From the NCBI GenBank assembly GCA_958450365.1, contig CAUEEP010000743.1:2782001-2846000 (forward strand): a stretch of 64,000 nucleotides of DNA, given 5' to 3'. Both the position numbers and the translations under genes were made by a program. Origin of the DNA: Mesorhabditis belari (taxonomy: Eukaryota; Nematoda; Chromadorea; Rhabditida; Rhabditidae). The notes under the pieces were generated by a model. It searched no databases and was not told the DNA's origin. It saw only the letters and a program-made list of their open reading frames with translations. Position 1 is the first letter of the stretch. Each line of letters starts with the position of its first letter. Shown here piece by piece: positions 17,046 through 29,700 of this stretch.

Positions 17046-20000
17046 TCAAAATCCCATCTTGAAAAGCTTTTGCTCTTCTAAATCGAAGAGTTTTACGGCA
17101 TTTCCCCAAAGAAGTTCATCTCGATCATTATCGCTCAAAGAAACACAATCTTCGGCAATCTAATTGTTAAAAAGAATTTTTCATGTGAAAGCCTTTAGAA
17201 ATCTCACGTACTTTTCCAATTTGTAGCTCACCGAGTGGGAACGGGTAATCAGTGCCAAGGCAAATTTTTTCCTAAAAATTTTTCAAGAGATCATTTAAAT
17301 GTAAGCAAATGTAAGCAAATGAGCAAGTGTCTAGATAAAATAGACTCTAAAATCACTCTAAAATCACTCTAAAATCGTAATCTTATCGTTCACACCTTGC
17401 CAACAATTGAAATGAGAAGCTCGAGTGCGTGTGGATCGTGCACGAGAGAGTCCGCCCACAAAAGTCCATCCAACTCTGTCGGCGCAGTCTTGCAATCAGT
17501 TGCGCAAAGATCCGGTCGAACGTTGTAACTAGAAATCCGGTCAAACGTAGTAATTGATTCGATTTTAAATCTATTTTTACACACCCATGTGCCACTCGTC
17601 CTCGGATTTGCGGATATGCACCGCCACCGTGCGCGAAACAGAGCCGAAGCCTTGGAAAACGCTCTAAAACGCCGCCCATCAACACGCAACAAATCGCTTG
17701 CGCTGTCTCGGATGGCATTCCTGAAACTTTTTTACATCTACATTTCTTCTTTTGCTTAAATCTACCGACTAGCCATGGCATCCAGTACTTCTGCAATCGA
17801 CCGCCCCACATGTGCATATCCCACGGGTGCACAAAGAGTGCTACTCCCAAATCTTGACACGTCTACAAGTTTCTTTCTCTTTTTTTTTCCATTCTCTTTT
17901 TCATCTTCTTTTCTACCTTGTAAAGTGGATCGAAATCTTTGTGATCGAGGTTTTTCTCGCCGACATGTGAACCAATTTCGAATCCCTTTACTCCCATTGA
18001 AACACATCGTTTCACTTCCTAAATTCGGACAATGGACTATCCTAGAGTTCGTAGTTTTTCACGGGAAAACCAAATTTCGACCACCAGAAAACCTCGAGAA
18101 TTTCTTTGGAAGAAAAACTTCTTGTTATCGTTTGTGGTGGGGACTAGTTTGAGGTAAATTGTGTGTGTGCAAACGAGGCAATGGTTTCGAAAAGGGTGGA
18201 GTGAGGAGGGAAGGGAGAAAGAAGCACCGGAGGGCAAGACGCGATTTGCCAGCGTACCCAGCCAAAAGCCGAGAGAGCGCCCCGAAATTGAGTTTGCATT
18301 CGTCCAAAAAAAGAGGAGGGGAAGAGCTAAAGGGCGAGCCGCGTGTAACCACCATTTTTGGTGAATTGTTAGTCAATGACCTCGGATGAGGTGAACGGAA
18401 TGGATCAAAACCTCAAGGGTCTTCAGGGATGGGTTGGGGAAGACAAGTGAAAAAAAGGGGGGAAAGGAAGAGGATCAATTGCTCGAATGGAGACAAAGAG
18501 AGGCTGCACACAGGGGAACAGCCTCTCTATAGGGTTGGGGAAGGGGAGCGGAGGGGAGGGGCGGGTCTCCTCCTCCCTTCAGCTTTCCGCTTCCTAGCCT
18601 CCAAACGCCTAGCGTCATTTTTAAAAAGCTCACCCGGTCTTCCCCGTTTGTCCCTTCTTCCCTTTCTTTGCCTTTTTCTCCATCCTCCTTCCTCGCCACT
18701 TCTCCCCTTTTCTTCAACGAGGCTAACTTACCTCTTCCTCAATCCCATATTAGCCTAATTCATCCAGCTTCTGCGCCCTCAAAATTGTCTCACCCCCATT
18801 TATTTTCTCATTTTCTGACGTAACCTGTGATTTTCTTAGATAAGAATCTTTTTTATACTCCTAAATGTGATAGTATAGTACCTAGTGAAGCTTTTAATTT
18901 CACAAAGCTTTCAATAAGTTTTAAAAATGCTTTTGACTATGACTAATTTTAGTTTTCTTACCAGTATCCTTATTGCTATTCCGTAAAACAGTTAAGAAAG
19001 CTTAAAAAGAAAAAAAGAAATTAATCTTGTAAAGTCCTATAAGATTTCCACTGTACAATGTTCCATTTTTGAGAAAAATAGCACTTTCAAAATATGCAAT
19101 TTTTCGATAAAACCCCTTACTTTTAAAGGGAGGTAGTCAAATGAGCGCCAAAAATTGAGCGCCAATCATTTCAGCGCGCGTTCATTTCAGCGCCGCACCA
19201 AAAATGACTGGAAAACATTCATTTCAGCGCCGAATCAGCCCATTCTGTATATGCATGTTATTTTTGCATTTTCTGCATGATCTCAAAGTTTTTACTGTAT
19301 GTTTTTATCTAAATCATCTAAAGATAAAAATAATTCTTGGCAGCAAAATAAACCAAAATAAATCATGAACAAAACGTTACTTTGACTCAGAGTGTTCCTT
19401 TGTCTCGCCACATCTTGCGCAGTTCACGAGCCTAAGCAAAGAACTATGTTAACTGTAAGCAAATTGTAAACGAAAACGGCAAGAAACGGTGAAAAAGCAC
19501 GCTATTGGGGGAAAATATCATACAACTAGCAAATTTACACATTTTCATCAAAAAAACCTTAAATACGAGCTAATCTAACAATTTTTTCCGCGCATTTGAT
19601 GCCTACTACCGTGCCCTAGGTCAAATGAGTGAAAAAAAGTGTAAAAACAGAAGCAAAACCCTAAAAAAACATGCAAAAGCAGCGTAGAAAGCAAAAATAT
19701 TAAAATTTAGTCGCGCTGAAATGAACGTTTTCCAGTCATTTTTGGCCCGGCGCTTAAATGAACGTTTTTAGGCCTTTTTAATTTGGCGCTCAAATGATTG
19801 TTTTCCAGTCATTTTTGGCACGGCGCTCAAATGAGTGGCGCTGAAATAAGCGTGAGCCAAATCGTTGGCGCTGAAATGATTGGCGCCCAATTGTTGGCGC
19901 TCATTTGACTACCTCCCCTTTTAAAGGAATAATGAAAGGCATTTGCGGACAGTGTTTTTTTTTTCGTAAAGAGAGACTCGAAATCTCTATAGCGACCGGA

Positions 20001-23000
20001 TGGAGACCACACGATATCCTTTTTTTTGCGAAACCACCATCTCTAAGAATTTCCCCGTCACATTTCATGTTGCAACTTTTTAATGAGTGCTTTTGGTTGG
20101 TGAAGGATCTTATTAGAAATCGTAGTTAAACATAACTACCTAGTTAAACATAACTACCCATTTATAGTCACTCATAGTATCACTTATTTTCTTCTGTTTT
20201 CTCTTCAAGTCTACAAGGTTCAAGATATTTTTCTATTGCCTGACTACAGTTTGTTTGTTAGACAATGTTAGACAGACAATGAGGCAATTTGTTAGACAAA
20301 GAGTTGTCGATTGTTTTATTTCTAGCATTTAATTCAGTGTTTGTTTTCAGTGTTTTTTTTTTCAGTGTTTAATTCAGTGTTTTCTTTCAAAATCTATGAT
20401 CTTTTAGAACAAAGCCAAAAGTGATGTCGATCGGCCGCGTGTGTGGATGAGGCGATTAACAATTGTCGACGGGACAAACTTCTCTCGTCGTCGTCGTCAT
20501 GCATTTCGATTTGTTCACGCTGTTCATTCTCGCCTCACTCCTCAACATTGCATCGTTTAGGTCAGTCTAACATTGTTCTTTCTTTTCAATTCTATTTTGA
20601 ATCTTTTCCTTTCTAATTATCTTTGCCTTTAAATCTCCTCATCTAAACTCTCGGCAACTAACAAGACGAAGCCAATTAGTTGAAGGGCTTAGACATTGGC
20701 GCTATCCAATTTCTCTCGATTATGCTTAGATTTAGATTTTTGCCATAATGTTTTCAAAGAAAAAGTTAGTGTCAAGAGGAATGACTAATTTCTGCATAGA
20801 GAAATTCGATATTTCATGTTTTATTTAAAGGGGTGGATGGATTGCAGAGATACACCCGCCATCGAAGGCTCTTCTTTGCTATAGAGCCCATTCCTTTGCC
20901 CAAAACACAGAGAGAGGGCACTCGCTCGAAGCTAGCATCCCTTTTTGGATGACCCACTCCCTGGGGACCACAAAGCACTATCGAACAACGGGAAGGGGAT
21001 AGGCAGGGATGGGCAGAGTGCTGGGTCTCCCCTCTCAACTCAAGCCCTTCCCCCTCCACTCTCAAAATCATAATTTTTTCCCAAAGAATGCGAGCATTTC
21101 GGGAAAAGATAATTTTCAATTTCTCGGGCCTAGTGCTTTGTTTGGGTAAAAGCGTTTTTTTTAGGAAAGCGATTTATCGACGGAACTCGAGGCATCTCAA
21201 GAGACTCAGCCGGAACTACGACTGGGAATTGGACGAGCGGGGAGGACTCCGACCAATCACTGACCCGACAAAGGTGGAGCAAAACTGAAAGGATTTTGAA
21301 GAAACGATGGGCGGAAATAATTGAGATTTAGGTGATTCGATCGACGAGACAGTGTGCCAATGATAGCTACATTTTGAAGAAGCTTCTCGCGGAGAATGTC
21401 TACAATCAGCACAAAATTCCCGGTGGAAAGGTTGTTTTTTAATAGATGAATCGAGTCTTTTGAATGCTAGCTTCAGGTGTTTGTGACTGTTGAAGTATGG
21501 GTGCAAGAGGTGACAACTATTTCGGACATCACATCCGATTTTCAGGTTTGAACTTTTTCAGCTAAAACCTAAACAATAGAACTATCGCGGGTTTGTCTTT
21601 GAAGCGTTGATAAAAGTATTCTCTTAAAAATTCCACTGTTTAAATGTTGCAAGTTGAAAAGTTAAAGCAAAGTTTAAGTTAATGATGAAGAGAAGATGGG
21701 GTTGAGAATTGAAAATGACAAAAAAAGGATGTTTGGTGGTTGAGAAAAGAAAAGAAAGGGGTAGGAAAGCGATAGAATGAGGAGAAGAAGAAGGCACCGT
21801 TGTGAATAATTGACGATTTTTGGAGAGTCGATGCGGGTGAAAAGATCCCCCACTTTCTTCAGCTCTGAATTGAATTCCTAAAATGACAGAAAAAAGGCAA
21901 AGATTTTTGCGAGGCCGAATTTAGACTTTTTGAGGAAAGATTTTGATGAAGAGGGATTTGAGAGCTAATTCTATTAAAGTTGAATAATTTTATCTCTATC
22001 TGCTATAGTTTGCCGCATTCAGTCGTGAAGATACAGTTTCATTAAAAAATTTAAAGAATTTAGTGTGGCATAATGTAATGAGACAAGAAATTGGGACATT
22101 ACAGTATTTATATATCTTTAAAGTAGGATTTTGGAATTTTCATCGAGTTCTCAAGGAGTTCACCTTTAGAATTGGAGCTCTTAAGAACTACAAAAGTTTA
22201 AAGAGTCATAAAGAGTAAATGTCATCAAGCTAAACTTTAGCGAACATTCGATTTTCAGTTGGACATCTATATCTCGGAAATGTGGACAGATCCGGCTCTC
22301 TACTTTGAGGATATGAACCCGTGCAAGCAGAATATTTCACTGAACAGGTTTATAAATGTAAATAGCTAAGCTATTAATAAAATTTAGCGAGGTTTTGGAC
22401 AAATTATGGACTCCCAACTCGTGCTTTATCAACTCGAAAACGGCGGACATTCACAAATCGCCTTTCTCGAACATTTTCCTTCTCATCTATTCGAATGGAT
22501 CTGGTAGGGGTTTATAAGAATGAAATCTAAGAATTAAATAGCTTTCCTAATAGCTGAGTTACAGTATATTTAATTCTAAACTGTTTTAGTGTGGACAAAT
22601 TATCGACTAAAGCTGCAGGGACCATGTCTGATGGATTTGACCCGTTTCCCCTTTGACAACGTCACTTGCAGTCTCACTTTCGAGAGCTTCAAGTGAGTCA
22701 TAATATTGAGATATTTAAAGTTTATGAATATCAAATTTTAGTTACAACACAGATGAGGTAGAGATGCAATGGAGTCCATTGGGAGTGATGCGAATGAGGG
22801 AGAAAATCGAACTTGCTGACTACGCGCTCACAAATATCAGCTATATTCGCAAAGTTGAGGTACGAATGAAAAAATAACAATCAAGATCATAAACTCATTT
22901 TTAAAATTTTAGACCTATCCAGCCGGCTTCTGGCACGAGTTGACAATGTATTTCGAGTTCAAGCGTCGTGCTGGATGGTACATTCTGCAAGCCTATCTTC

Positions 23001-26000
23001 CCACATATCTCACCATTTGCATATGTTGGTTTTTTTTCTGAGAAATTCGTTTACTAGAAATCTTCCTCCACATGTCATAGATCAAAAGAAATGATAAATC
23101 GGAATAAAACGAGCCGAGGAGATTGAAATACGGAATTCTCGACTTTCCCCTGGGAATTCTCGATTTCTATGTCTTTTTTTTGATCTGAAATGAGAAATCT
23201 CGATTTAATTTTTAAAAAAATTAAATGTAATAGAGAAAAGAAAACAAATTTTAGCATGGGTCTCGTTTGCATTGGGGACAAAAGCGATCCCAGCAAGGAC
23301 AATGCTCGGAGTGAATTCGCTCTTGGCCATGACTTTCCAATTTGGAAACATTATTCGAAATCTGCCGAGAGTTTCATATGTGAAGGTTTTATTGTTTTTT
23401 GGGTTCTTTAAATCAATATTTTTATAGGCTATTGATGTTTGGATGCTTTCTTGTATGACTTTCGTCTTTTGTTCACTGCTCGAGCTCGCCTGGGTCGGGT
23501 ATTTGTCGCGAGAAGATGAGGTTCGTTTGATGACGAGAAATTGTTTTTTAAATTATCAAAAAATGAGAGGTGTTGGATAGTTTCATAGGAAAACTAAGTG
23601 TTGCTGGTCTAAAATCAACCACAGGTGGTTCCACCCCGCAGGTCGGCCCAATTAGATGTCCCCCCAACAGCTCCACCGACTTATCGAGAACAACCATCAA
23701 CACCCATTCATCATTCAAATCCGAACACACATCCATTTCAAAGGCACGAAATTTAGTGATATTTTTCTAAAAAAAAATTCTAGAAAAAAGCCTAAAGCTA
23801 CTGAAGAGGAAGCTCTGCTGCACAACGATTACGGCTACATTCCGCCTGGATTTGGACTTAATGGGACTCTAGCCAGAGGTTTGTAAAGGAAAAGAGTCAA
23901 AATAATTGTTTTAGCTTGAAAAAGCAAAACTCAAAAGTTATTTAGCTGTAAGCCGAACGTTCACCACAAATTGCATGTGTGATAGCCATGAGACACAGCC
24001 GTTGAATGCCGATTTTCACAGGTAAGAGAAAGAAAAGGTGAAAGAAGATCTTGTTAGCTATAAAGTTTTATAATTCGTTTATATTGCCGTATCCTTATGG
24101 CTTAGAATCTCCAAAATTGTACAGGTTTCGGGGTTTAAAGTACAGTAAAGCAAGTTTAGGTCGCTAGAAGAGCAAAAAGCGGAGGGGACATCATCAATTG
24201 TTTTCGAGGCAATGCCTCCTTTGCCGTGAGTTTTTAAATAGATATTTATTCCTTGATCCGTAAAATCTATATCATTTCAGCCGTCCACGAGATCAGTTGG
24301 CCTTGAAAATCGACAAGATGTCCGTGATATTTTTCCCGTTTCTCTTCGCGATTTTCAATGTGGTTTATTGGTGGCACTATGCGCTCAGGAATTGGGATTT
24401 TGAAGAGGGTAAGCGAGTGATTGAATTTATAAAGAAGTGAAGGAATTGGCAAGAAAAAGTTGGTACCCGGAGAGGGGATTGAACCTTCGACCTTTTGCTT
24501 TCCGGGCAATTACTCTAACCACTAAGCTATCCGGTACCTTAACTTGCCAATAGAAAGAGGGGAAGACAAGGCGGAAGAAGAAAGGAAGAAAGAAAGAAGG
24601 AAAAGTGAAGAAATGGGGAAATGTTTGAAGAAGCAAAAGAAATCAAAGCAGACAAAATTTTGAATCGAATCTTACCGTAAAATATGGGCCTTGAAAAAGC
24701 CAGTTACAGTAATATTAAGCTAAAATAATAGTCAAAGCATTAGAAACTCTAAGATCTTTAGAAAAAAAGTCCGAATAAACGTCAAAGGATCAAACGACTT
24801 GACTCACCAAAAGAAAGGAAACCAAAATGTGGACCTCAAATGTTACCGGTATCTCCCGATGCTCAACTCCTCTACCAAGTCTAAGTCATTCATAAAAATC
24901 TTCATTATTTATTGTATTTACCTACCGTAAATACTGTAATAGTACCGCACCCCCATAATGACGGTGCGGAGTGTTGCGCAGTCTAGCTTTGAACGAGTTT
25001 TTTCCGACACTGGTTTATGCTACAATGCGCGCTTAGGTATCAAAAAATAGCCCTGAATTTCAGCTATTTTTTGATACCAAAGACGCATTTTTTGAAAGTA
25101 CGGGCGCTTTGAAAAAAATGAAATACTAAAAAACTTTTGCGACTACGCGACTGTACGAAGGCGGTGGGGTACTATTACAGTATTTACGGTATTTATTTAT
25201 TAGTCGGTTTTTCGAGAAGTGCCCGAATGTATGTAGATTTTTCTAGTAATTATTTTTTGGGTCTTCAGATTTTTTTTCCTTTTATTGTCGTTATTTTCGG
25301 TGAAATTTCACTTATTTTCGTGTGATTTTTTTCTTAGAGCAAATAAATTTGATTCAAAAGAAAGACTGAAAATTGATTTGACACTTTTGGGTCAACAAAT
25401 GCCCTAAACCGAACACAAGGTTAGTTTACAAGGTTTAACAATAACTACTAAATTTTTGAACTTTGTTAAGCTGTGAATTTTTTATAACTCGTAGATGAAT
25501 GAAACTCACTTGCACGGCTCTTTCAATATCATTCATGGGTAAAGTGCCGAGTGGAACAAGTCGATCGGGTGCCTCTCCACATTGCGCCATTAGATCATCA
25601 TTCACGAAACGGGCCACCTCTTCGGTGTCCGCTGGTTTGGCCTAGATTTTTTAATTCATTAATCAAAATCATTGCTTCGTTTTTTTTAAAATATGGTTCG
25701 CTACTATACTCTAACCGTCTTTTAGCATTTAAAAACTGTCGCTGGCAATCGATTACGGTAGCTTTGGGTAGAAAATGATTTCTCAAGAGAAAGAAGACTA
25801 GGTGCATAGTTGAGTTTCTTCTTTTACAAGCCAACTTTCTCTCACCCAATAAGAGAACATGACAGGCACAGTGCTGATGCATTGCACATTGACGTGTGCG
25901 CGATTCATATCCCCAATTCTCAACGACACATCAAAGCAATTCGGCTCAACAACCCTTTAAATGTTTTTTATGATTTATTCCTATTTCTATTTACCTAAAC

Positions 26001-26265
26001 AATTTCCCATCTTTAATCATATGTGTTGTTCCATCGTCTTTGTGATCCAAATGAACAAAGCCACCATAACCAAATTTCTGAAAGAAAATCTGCTTTGAAT
26101 TTACAAGAAAGATACTTTTTCAAAATTTGGAATATCTCGTGGTAAGACATGCGCATGAATATCGATTTTCTTCCGATTTGAGGCTAAAGTTATAGCAAAG
26201 TTATATAGTAAAGTTATAGCAAAATATAGATATCATTTACCTGCGGTGAATTCAGTGACAACCAT
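17046..26265 (-). CDS. acsd-1: 2-amino-3-carboxymuconate-6-semialdehyde decarboxylase (ACMSD)
   Basis: Zinc amidohydrolase-superfamily decarboxylase that diverts the kynurenine pathway away from NAD synthesis. It starts at ATG 26265-26263 (MVVTEFTA). The metal-binding [11 protein letters not shown] (HxH) is near 26175, then [34 protein letters not shown], and [10 protein letters not shown] at about 25550. After a 7.5-kb intron (25513 to 18010) the reading frame resumes exactly: [22 protein letters not shown]. It continues with [42 protein letters not shown] and [11 protein letters not shown], and stops at 17048-17046 after KLFKMGF. The main metal and catalytic motifs are present, so the enzyme looks intact. 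The large intron holds a whole ion-channel gene on the other strand, two MITEs and a tRNA relic. It is divergent from sql-1 and convergent with the EF-hand gene. Confidence 0.95.
18011..20498. other. ACMSD large intron, part upstream of the nested channel gene
   Basis: No coding exon recognised. 18160-18720 is strongly strand-skewed (GA- then CT-rich), which produces long but meaningless open frames on both strands. A 790-bp MITE lies at 19129-19918. 20127-20160 is a short AGTTAAACATAACTACC duplication, and 20240-20400 has simple repeats of GTTAGACA and TTCAGTGTTT. The promoter of the nested channel gene must lie near the right end. Confidence 0.5.
19129..19918. mobile_element. 790-bp MITE with GCGCTGAAATGA subterminal repeats, 8-bp target duplication
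   Basis: Ends GGAGGTAGTCAAATGAGCGC and GCGCTCATTTGACTACCTCC are inverted. Just inside each end are several copies of TCATTTCAGCGCC or its complement, alternating with AATGACTGGAAAAC. TTTTAAAG is repeated outside at 19121-19128 and 19919-19926. The middle is AT-rich with no reading frame. hAT-like by duplication length and by subterminal repeat clusters. Confidence 0.85.
20499..24440 (+). CDS. Cys-loop ligand-gated ion channel subunit, probably anion-selective, nested inside ACMSD
   Basis: Signal peptide [20 protein letters not shown] starts at 20499. The extracellular domain has [34 protein letters not shown] and the Cys-loop [15 protein letters not shown] (two Cys 14 residues apart). M1 follows [17 protein letters not shown]2 begins [20 protein letters not shown]; Pro-Ala-Arg at its cytoplasmic end is the usual mark of chloride selectivity. 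M3 is [20 protein letters not shown] Pro-rich cytoplasmic loop is followed by M4 ([19 protein letters not shown]). The stop taken is TGA 24438-24440; a good donor at 24407 could instead splice to a short last exon further right. Ligand (GABA, glutamate, amine or other) cannot be assigned. One loop intron seems to use a GC donor at about 23743. The whole gene is inside one intron of ACMSD on the opposite strand. Confidence 0.9.
24462..24538 (-). pseudogene. tRNA-like sequence, probably a tRNA pseudogene or tRNA-derived SINE relic
   Basis: Minus strand has an A-box TAGCTTAGTGGTTAG and a B-box GGTTCAATCCC at tRNA spacing in 77 bases. GGTACC at the 5' end pairs with GGTACC at the 3' end. A D-stem and a T-stem form, but the acceptor has mismatches. 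The anticodon loop reads CCGGAAA: anticodon GGA would mean Ser, but C replaces the invariant U33 and there is no long variable arm. It resembles 34174-34251, so the two may be one family. Confidence 0.5.
24923..25191. mobile_element. 269-bp MITE, copy 2 (TACCGTAAATACTG ends)
   Basis: Nearly identical to 16272-16540 and the same length. It has inverted ends TACCGTAAATACTGTAATAG and CTATTACAGTATTTACGGTA, and here they match better than in copy 1, suggesting a younger insertion. It lies in the large ACMSD intron just right of the channel gene. Confidence 0.9.
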
Positions 26266-26737
26266 GTTAACAAGTCTTGGATAAAATAAAAAAAAAACAA
26301 TTTGTTTATTGATAAATGAAAAGATCTTTTCCCTGTAATCATTCTCTTATCATTTAGATCGTTATCTCATTCTCAATCATCAAACTACAATATCATTTTT
26401 CAATTTAGAGTAATTTTTTCAATTCTTTATTTAATTGTTTCTTTTTCGTTTCTTTGTCAGCTATTTATTTTTGCTACAAAACTTGTTTTTCTTTTCTTTT
26501 TTTTTGTCGGTCACCTGAAAACTCGATCCTTTTCCTTCCTATCCTCATTTTCACTCTGTATCCCATCAACAAAGTGCCACCATGAATTTTTCCAAATAGG
26601 ACATCATGGATCAGAAAAACTTTCAATCTCTCATCTTTCTTATAGATTCATTTTAAAATCAAGCTAAGAACTGAAAAATTTCAGCTACGTCATCAAGTTT
26701 TTTACTTCACACATTCTGAGACAAATTCTATAAGAAA
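26266..26737. promoter_or_regulatory. Short divergent promoter region, ACMSD and sql-1
   Basis: Only 472 bp separate the two divergent start codons. The stretch is AT- and T-rich with no coding sequence, so it must hold both promoters. No specific factor site is claimed. Confidence 0.5.
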
Positions 26738-29700
26738 ATGGCCCAATGGCTTCGCTCAATTCAAGTAAATTTATTTAAAATTTGTTTAAAAGCATTTAGA
26801 CATGGTTAAATGGAAAATCTATTAAGGAAAATTGCTTTTAAAAGCAATATTTAAGTTAATAGATCATATTATTAAATATTCTAGGACTATAAAAATGTTT
26901 TAGGGTCAATTGACCGAATTCGCTACCGAAGTTTTGAATGAAGCGACATCAGAAAATGCTGATGATGGGGAACAAAGAAGAGAGGTGTTTGAAGGAAATA
27001 CAACTTTGAAATACAAATTTAGATCGATACCCAAATGGACGATGATCCAACTGCTCAGCAAAAAATTGTCTCCTTGGAAAAACATGTTTGTTGAATCATT
27101 TTAGCATAATTTAATCTCTTCTTTCTTTTAATCAATCACTTTTTTAGATAAAAGAACTGCAGGAACAGTTGACTGAGTTGAACTCGGATATGGAAACGAT
27201 CGAAATTCGACATAGTACAAGTTTGAGAATAAAAGAAGAAGAGGTTGATCAATTGAAGGTTCGGGATTGTTTTAGATTTATAGAATGAACAGTTTAGAAT
27301 CAAATGGAACTCAGCTTGCAGTTGGTTCGACAAAAGAAAGACAATGAGATGCGAGATTTGGAAGTAAGGAGAGAATTCGAGCTTGAAGAAGAGAAAATTT
27401 AGAAGCGACTTGAAGATAGATTCTTTGCGATTGTTGGATCAAAAGATGAGGAAATTGGGAGGTTAAATGTAAGTGTAGGCGGTGAAAGGAGAAAATTGTT
27501 GTAAATTTTAGGAAGAGCTTGAGGAATTGCGATCAATGTTGGTACAGGATTCAAATCAAAACTTTGAAATGCTGCCAGGGAGAGATGAGGAAATAGCGGA
27601 GAGAAATCGACAGATTGAAGGGTTACGGTAAGAGAAGCAAAAAAATTTGAGAGTTTAAAGTTAAATATTAGAAGACAAGTGGAAGAGTTGGCAAATCAGT
27701 CAAGTGGATCAAGTGTGAAAGTGGAAAGTGTGGAAAATCTTTCGGAAAGAGCCGAAGAATTGATGGAGAAAGATCGAGAGATTGGCGAGTTACGGTATTT
27801 CAAGGGATTCATTTTTATATTGAAAATTTGAATTTGATTATTAGACGACAAATCGACGAGATGAATCTGTTTGTGAATCAATCGAGACAAGAGATCGAAA
27901 GTGTTGAGACGTTGTCGAATAAAACCGAGGAATTGATTGAGAAAGATCGAGAAATTGAAGAATTACGGTTGGCTTTTCGATTAATAATAAGATTTGATTC
28001 GTTGAAGAAATCAAATTCAACTCATTCTTATCTTATCCGTTTAAGGAATCAAATCGATGCAATGAATGCTGCTTTTCAAGAGGCTCAACACGAGAAACGC
28101 CCTGAATTCTCGAATCTTGAGCAAGAATTAATCGAAAAAGATCAAACACTTCATGCATTGAGGTTATCTTTATATCGAATTAATCTTTTCATTTAGATCA
28201 GATTTTCAGAAATCAAATTGAAGTAATGCGATTGGAGTTGAATGAGACACGAGATGAGCTCGAGAATAACGCGCATCGATTGGATGAACTGATAGCGAAA
28301 GAACGAGAGATTCAAGAACTTCGGTGAATTTGAAACAATCATAAAGTATAAAAATCGGGTTTAGATTGGAAAATGAGAAGCTGAGTTTGCAAATAAACAA
28401 CTATCAGCAGCAAAATCAAGAACAAGATACACAGAACGAGGCGGTGATCGACAAAGATCGACAAATTGGAGAGCTCAAGTTTGATTTGAAATGAAACTTT
28501 AAAAAAAGAAATCTTTTCAGCAAGCAGATCGAAGAAATGACACTGAAGTCGACAAAGCAATTGACAGAGGATCACGCGAATGTAAAAAAAGAAAATTTTG
28601 ACTAGATCATGGATTTAGGTGTTAATGATTCAACAACTGGAAGAAGAGCTGGAGACAGTTAGGGAGAGTTATGAAGAGGATAAAAGAAGAGCTATTGCTA
28701 CATCACAAGAGTTGCAGGTATTGCATGAAATCTAATATAATAATGGAAAATTCAGAAACGATTAAACGAAGCAATGGAGGGTTCGAGTAATTTGAAAGAG
28801 ATGACAATGAAGAAAATGGGAGAGATTGGAGAAGAGAATGAAAGATTGCGAGAGTATATCACTCAACTCGAAACAAAAGGACTTGAGATCAATGATGAGA
28901 GGGTGAGTGCGGGAAATTTCGATAGAATTTATCAAATAGAAAATGACTACTGATAGCAAAATTCTATAAGTTTCTAGAATATAAATCTTTAAATCTTTAG
29001 TGGTTTCTATTTGACACTCTAACTTTGTTGATAAGTAAAGCTCAGGCAATCAGTAAAAGCTGGAAAATAATTTCCAGGCGAAATTCTTGGAGACAAAAAT
29101 GATGGAAACCGAGGAGAAATGCGTATTTCTGATGAATGAATGCAAGAAGAAAGATCATGAAATCGAAAGAATTTCCAATTACTGTCGACAAACGGAAGAA
29201 AAGATCTCAGAGAGTGGAAATCTAGAAGAAAAAGTAAATACAATCAAAAAAAAAAAGAAAAATCGAATTCATTTATAGATGAAACATTTGGAAACAAGCT
29301 TGGCGAATTTTACTGAAGAAAAGCAATTCTTGTTGAACGAAAGCCAGAGAAAAGACGCTGAGATTCAGAAACTTTCAGAATATTGTGCAAATGTTCAACA
29401 AGAAGCTTCGAATGAAGTGATCAATGAAGAAAAGGTTTAAAAAATTCATTTATTTTATATAGAGAATCTTTTAGATAAAACTTTTTGAGAATAAAATCGC
29501 AAGTTTGGAGGAGGAAAATCGAGGATTCGTTGAGAAATGCAATGGAAAGGATACGGAGATTCAACAGCTTTCAATTCTGTGCAACAATTTTCAGGAAAAT
29601 CTTTCAAAGGAAACTGTTGACAATGAAAAGGTTTGTTACATAAGAAAAAATTCTTTCTTATTTTATTTACAGTTAGCATCGTTAGAAGAAAAATATGCAC

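Noticed and set aside
17775..18152. 125-codon plus-strand frame
   Set aside because: Antisense shadow of ACMSD exons plus T-rich intron.
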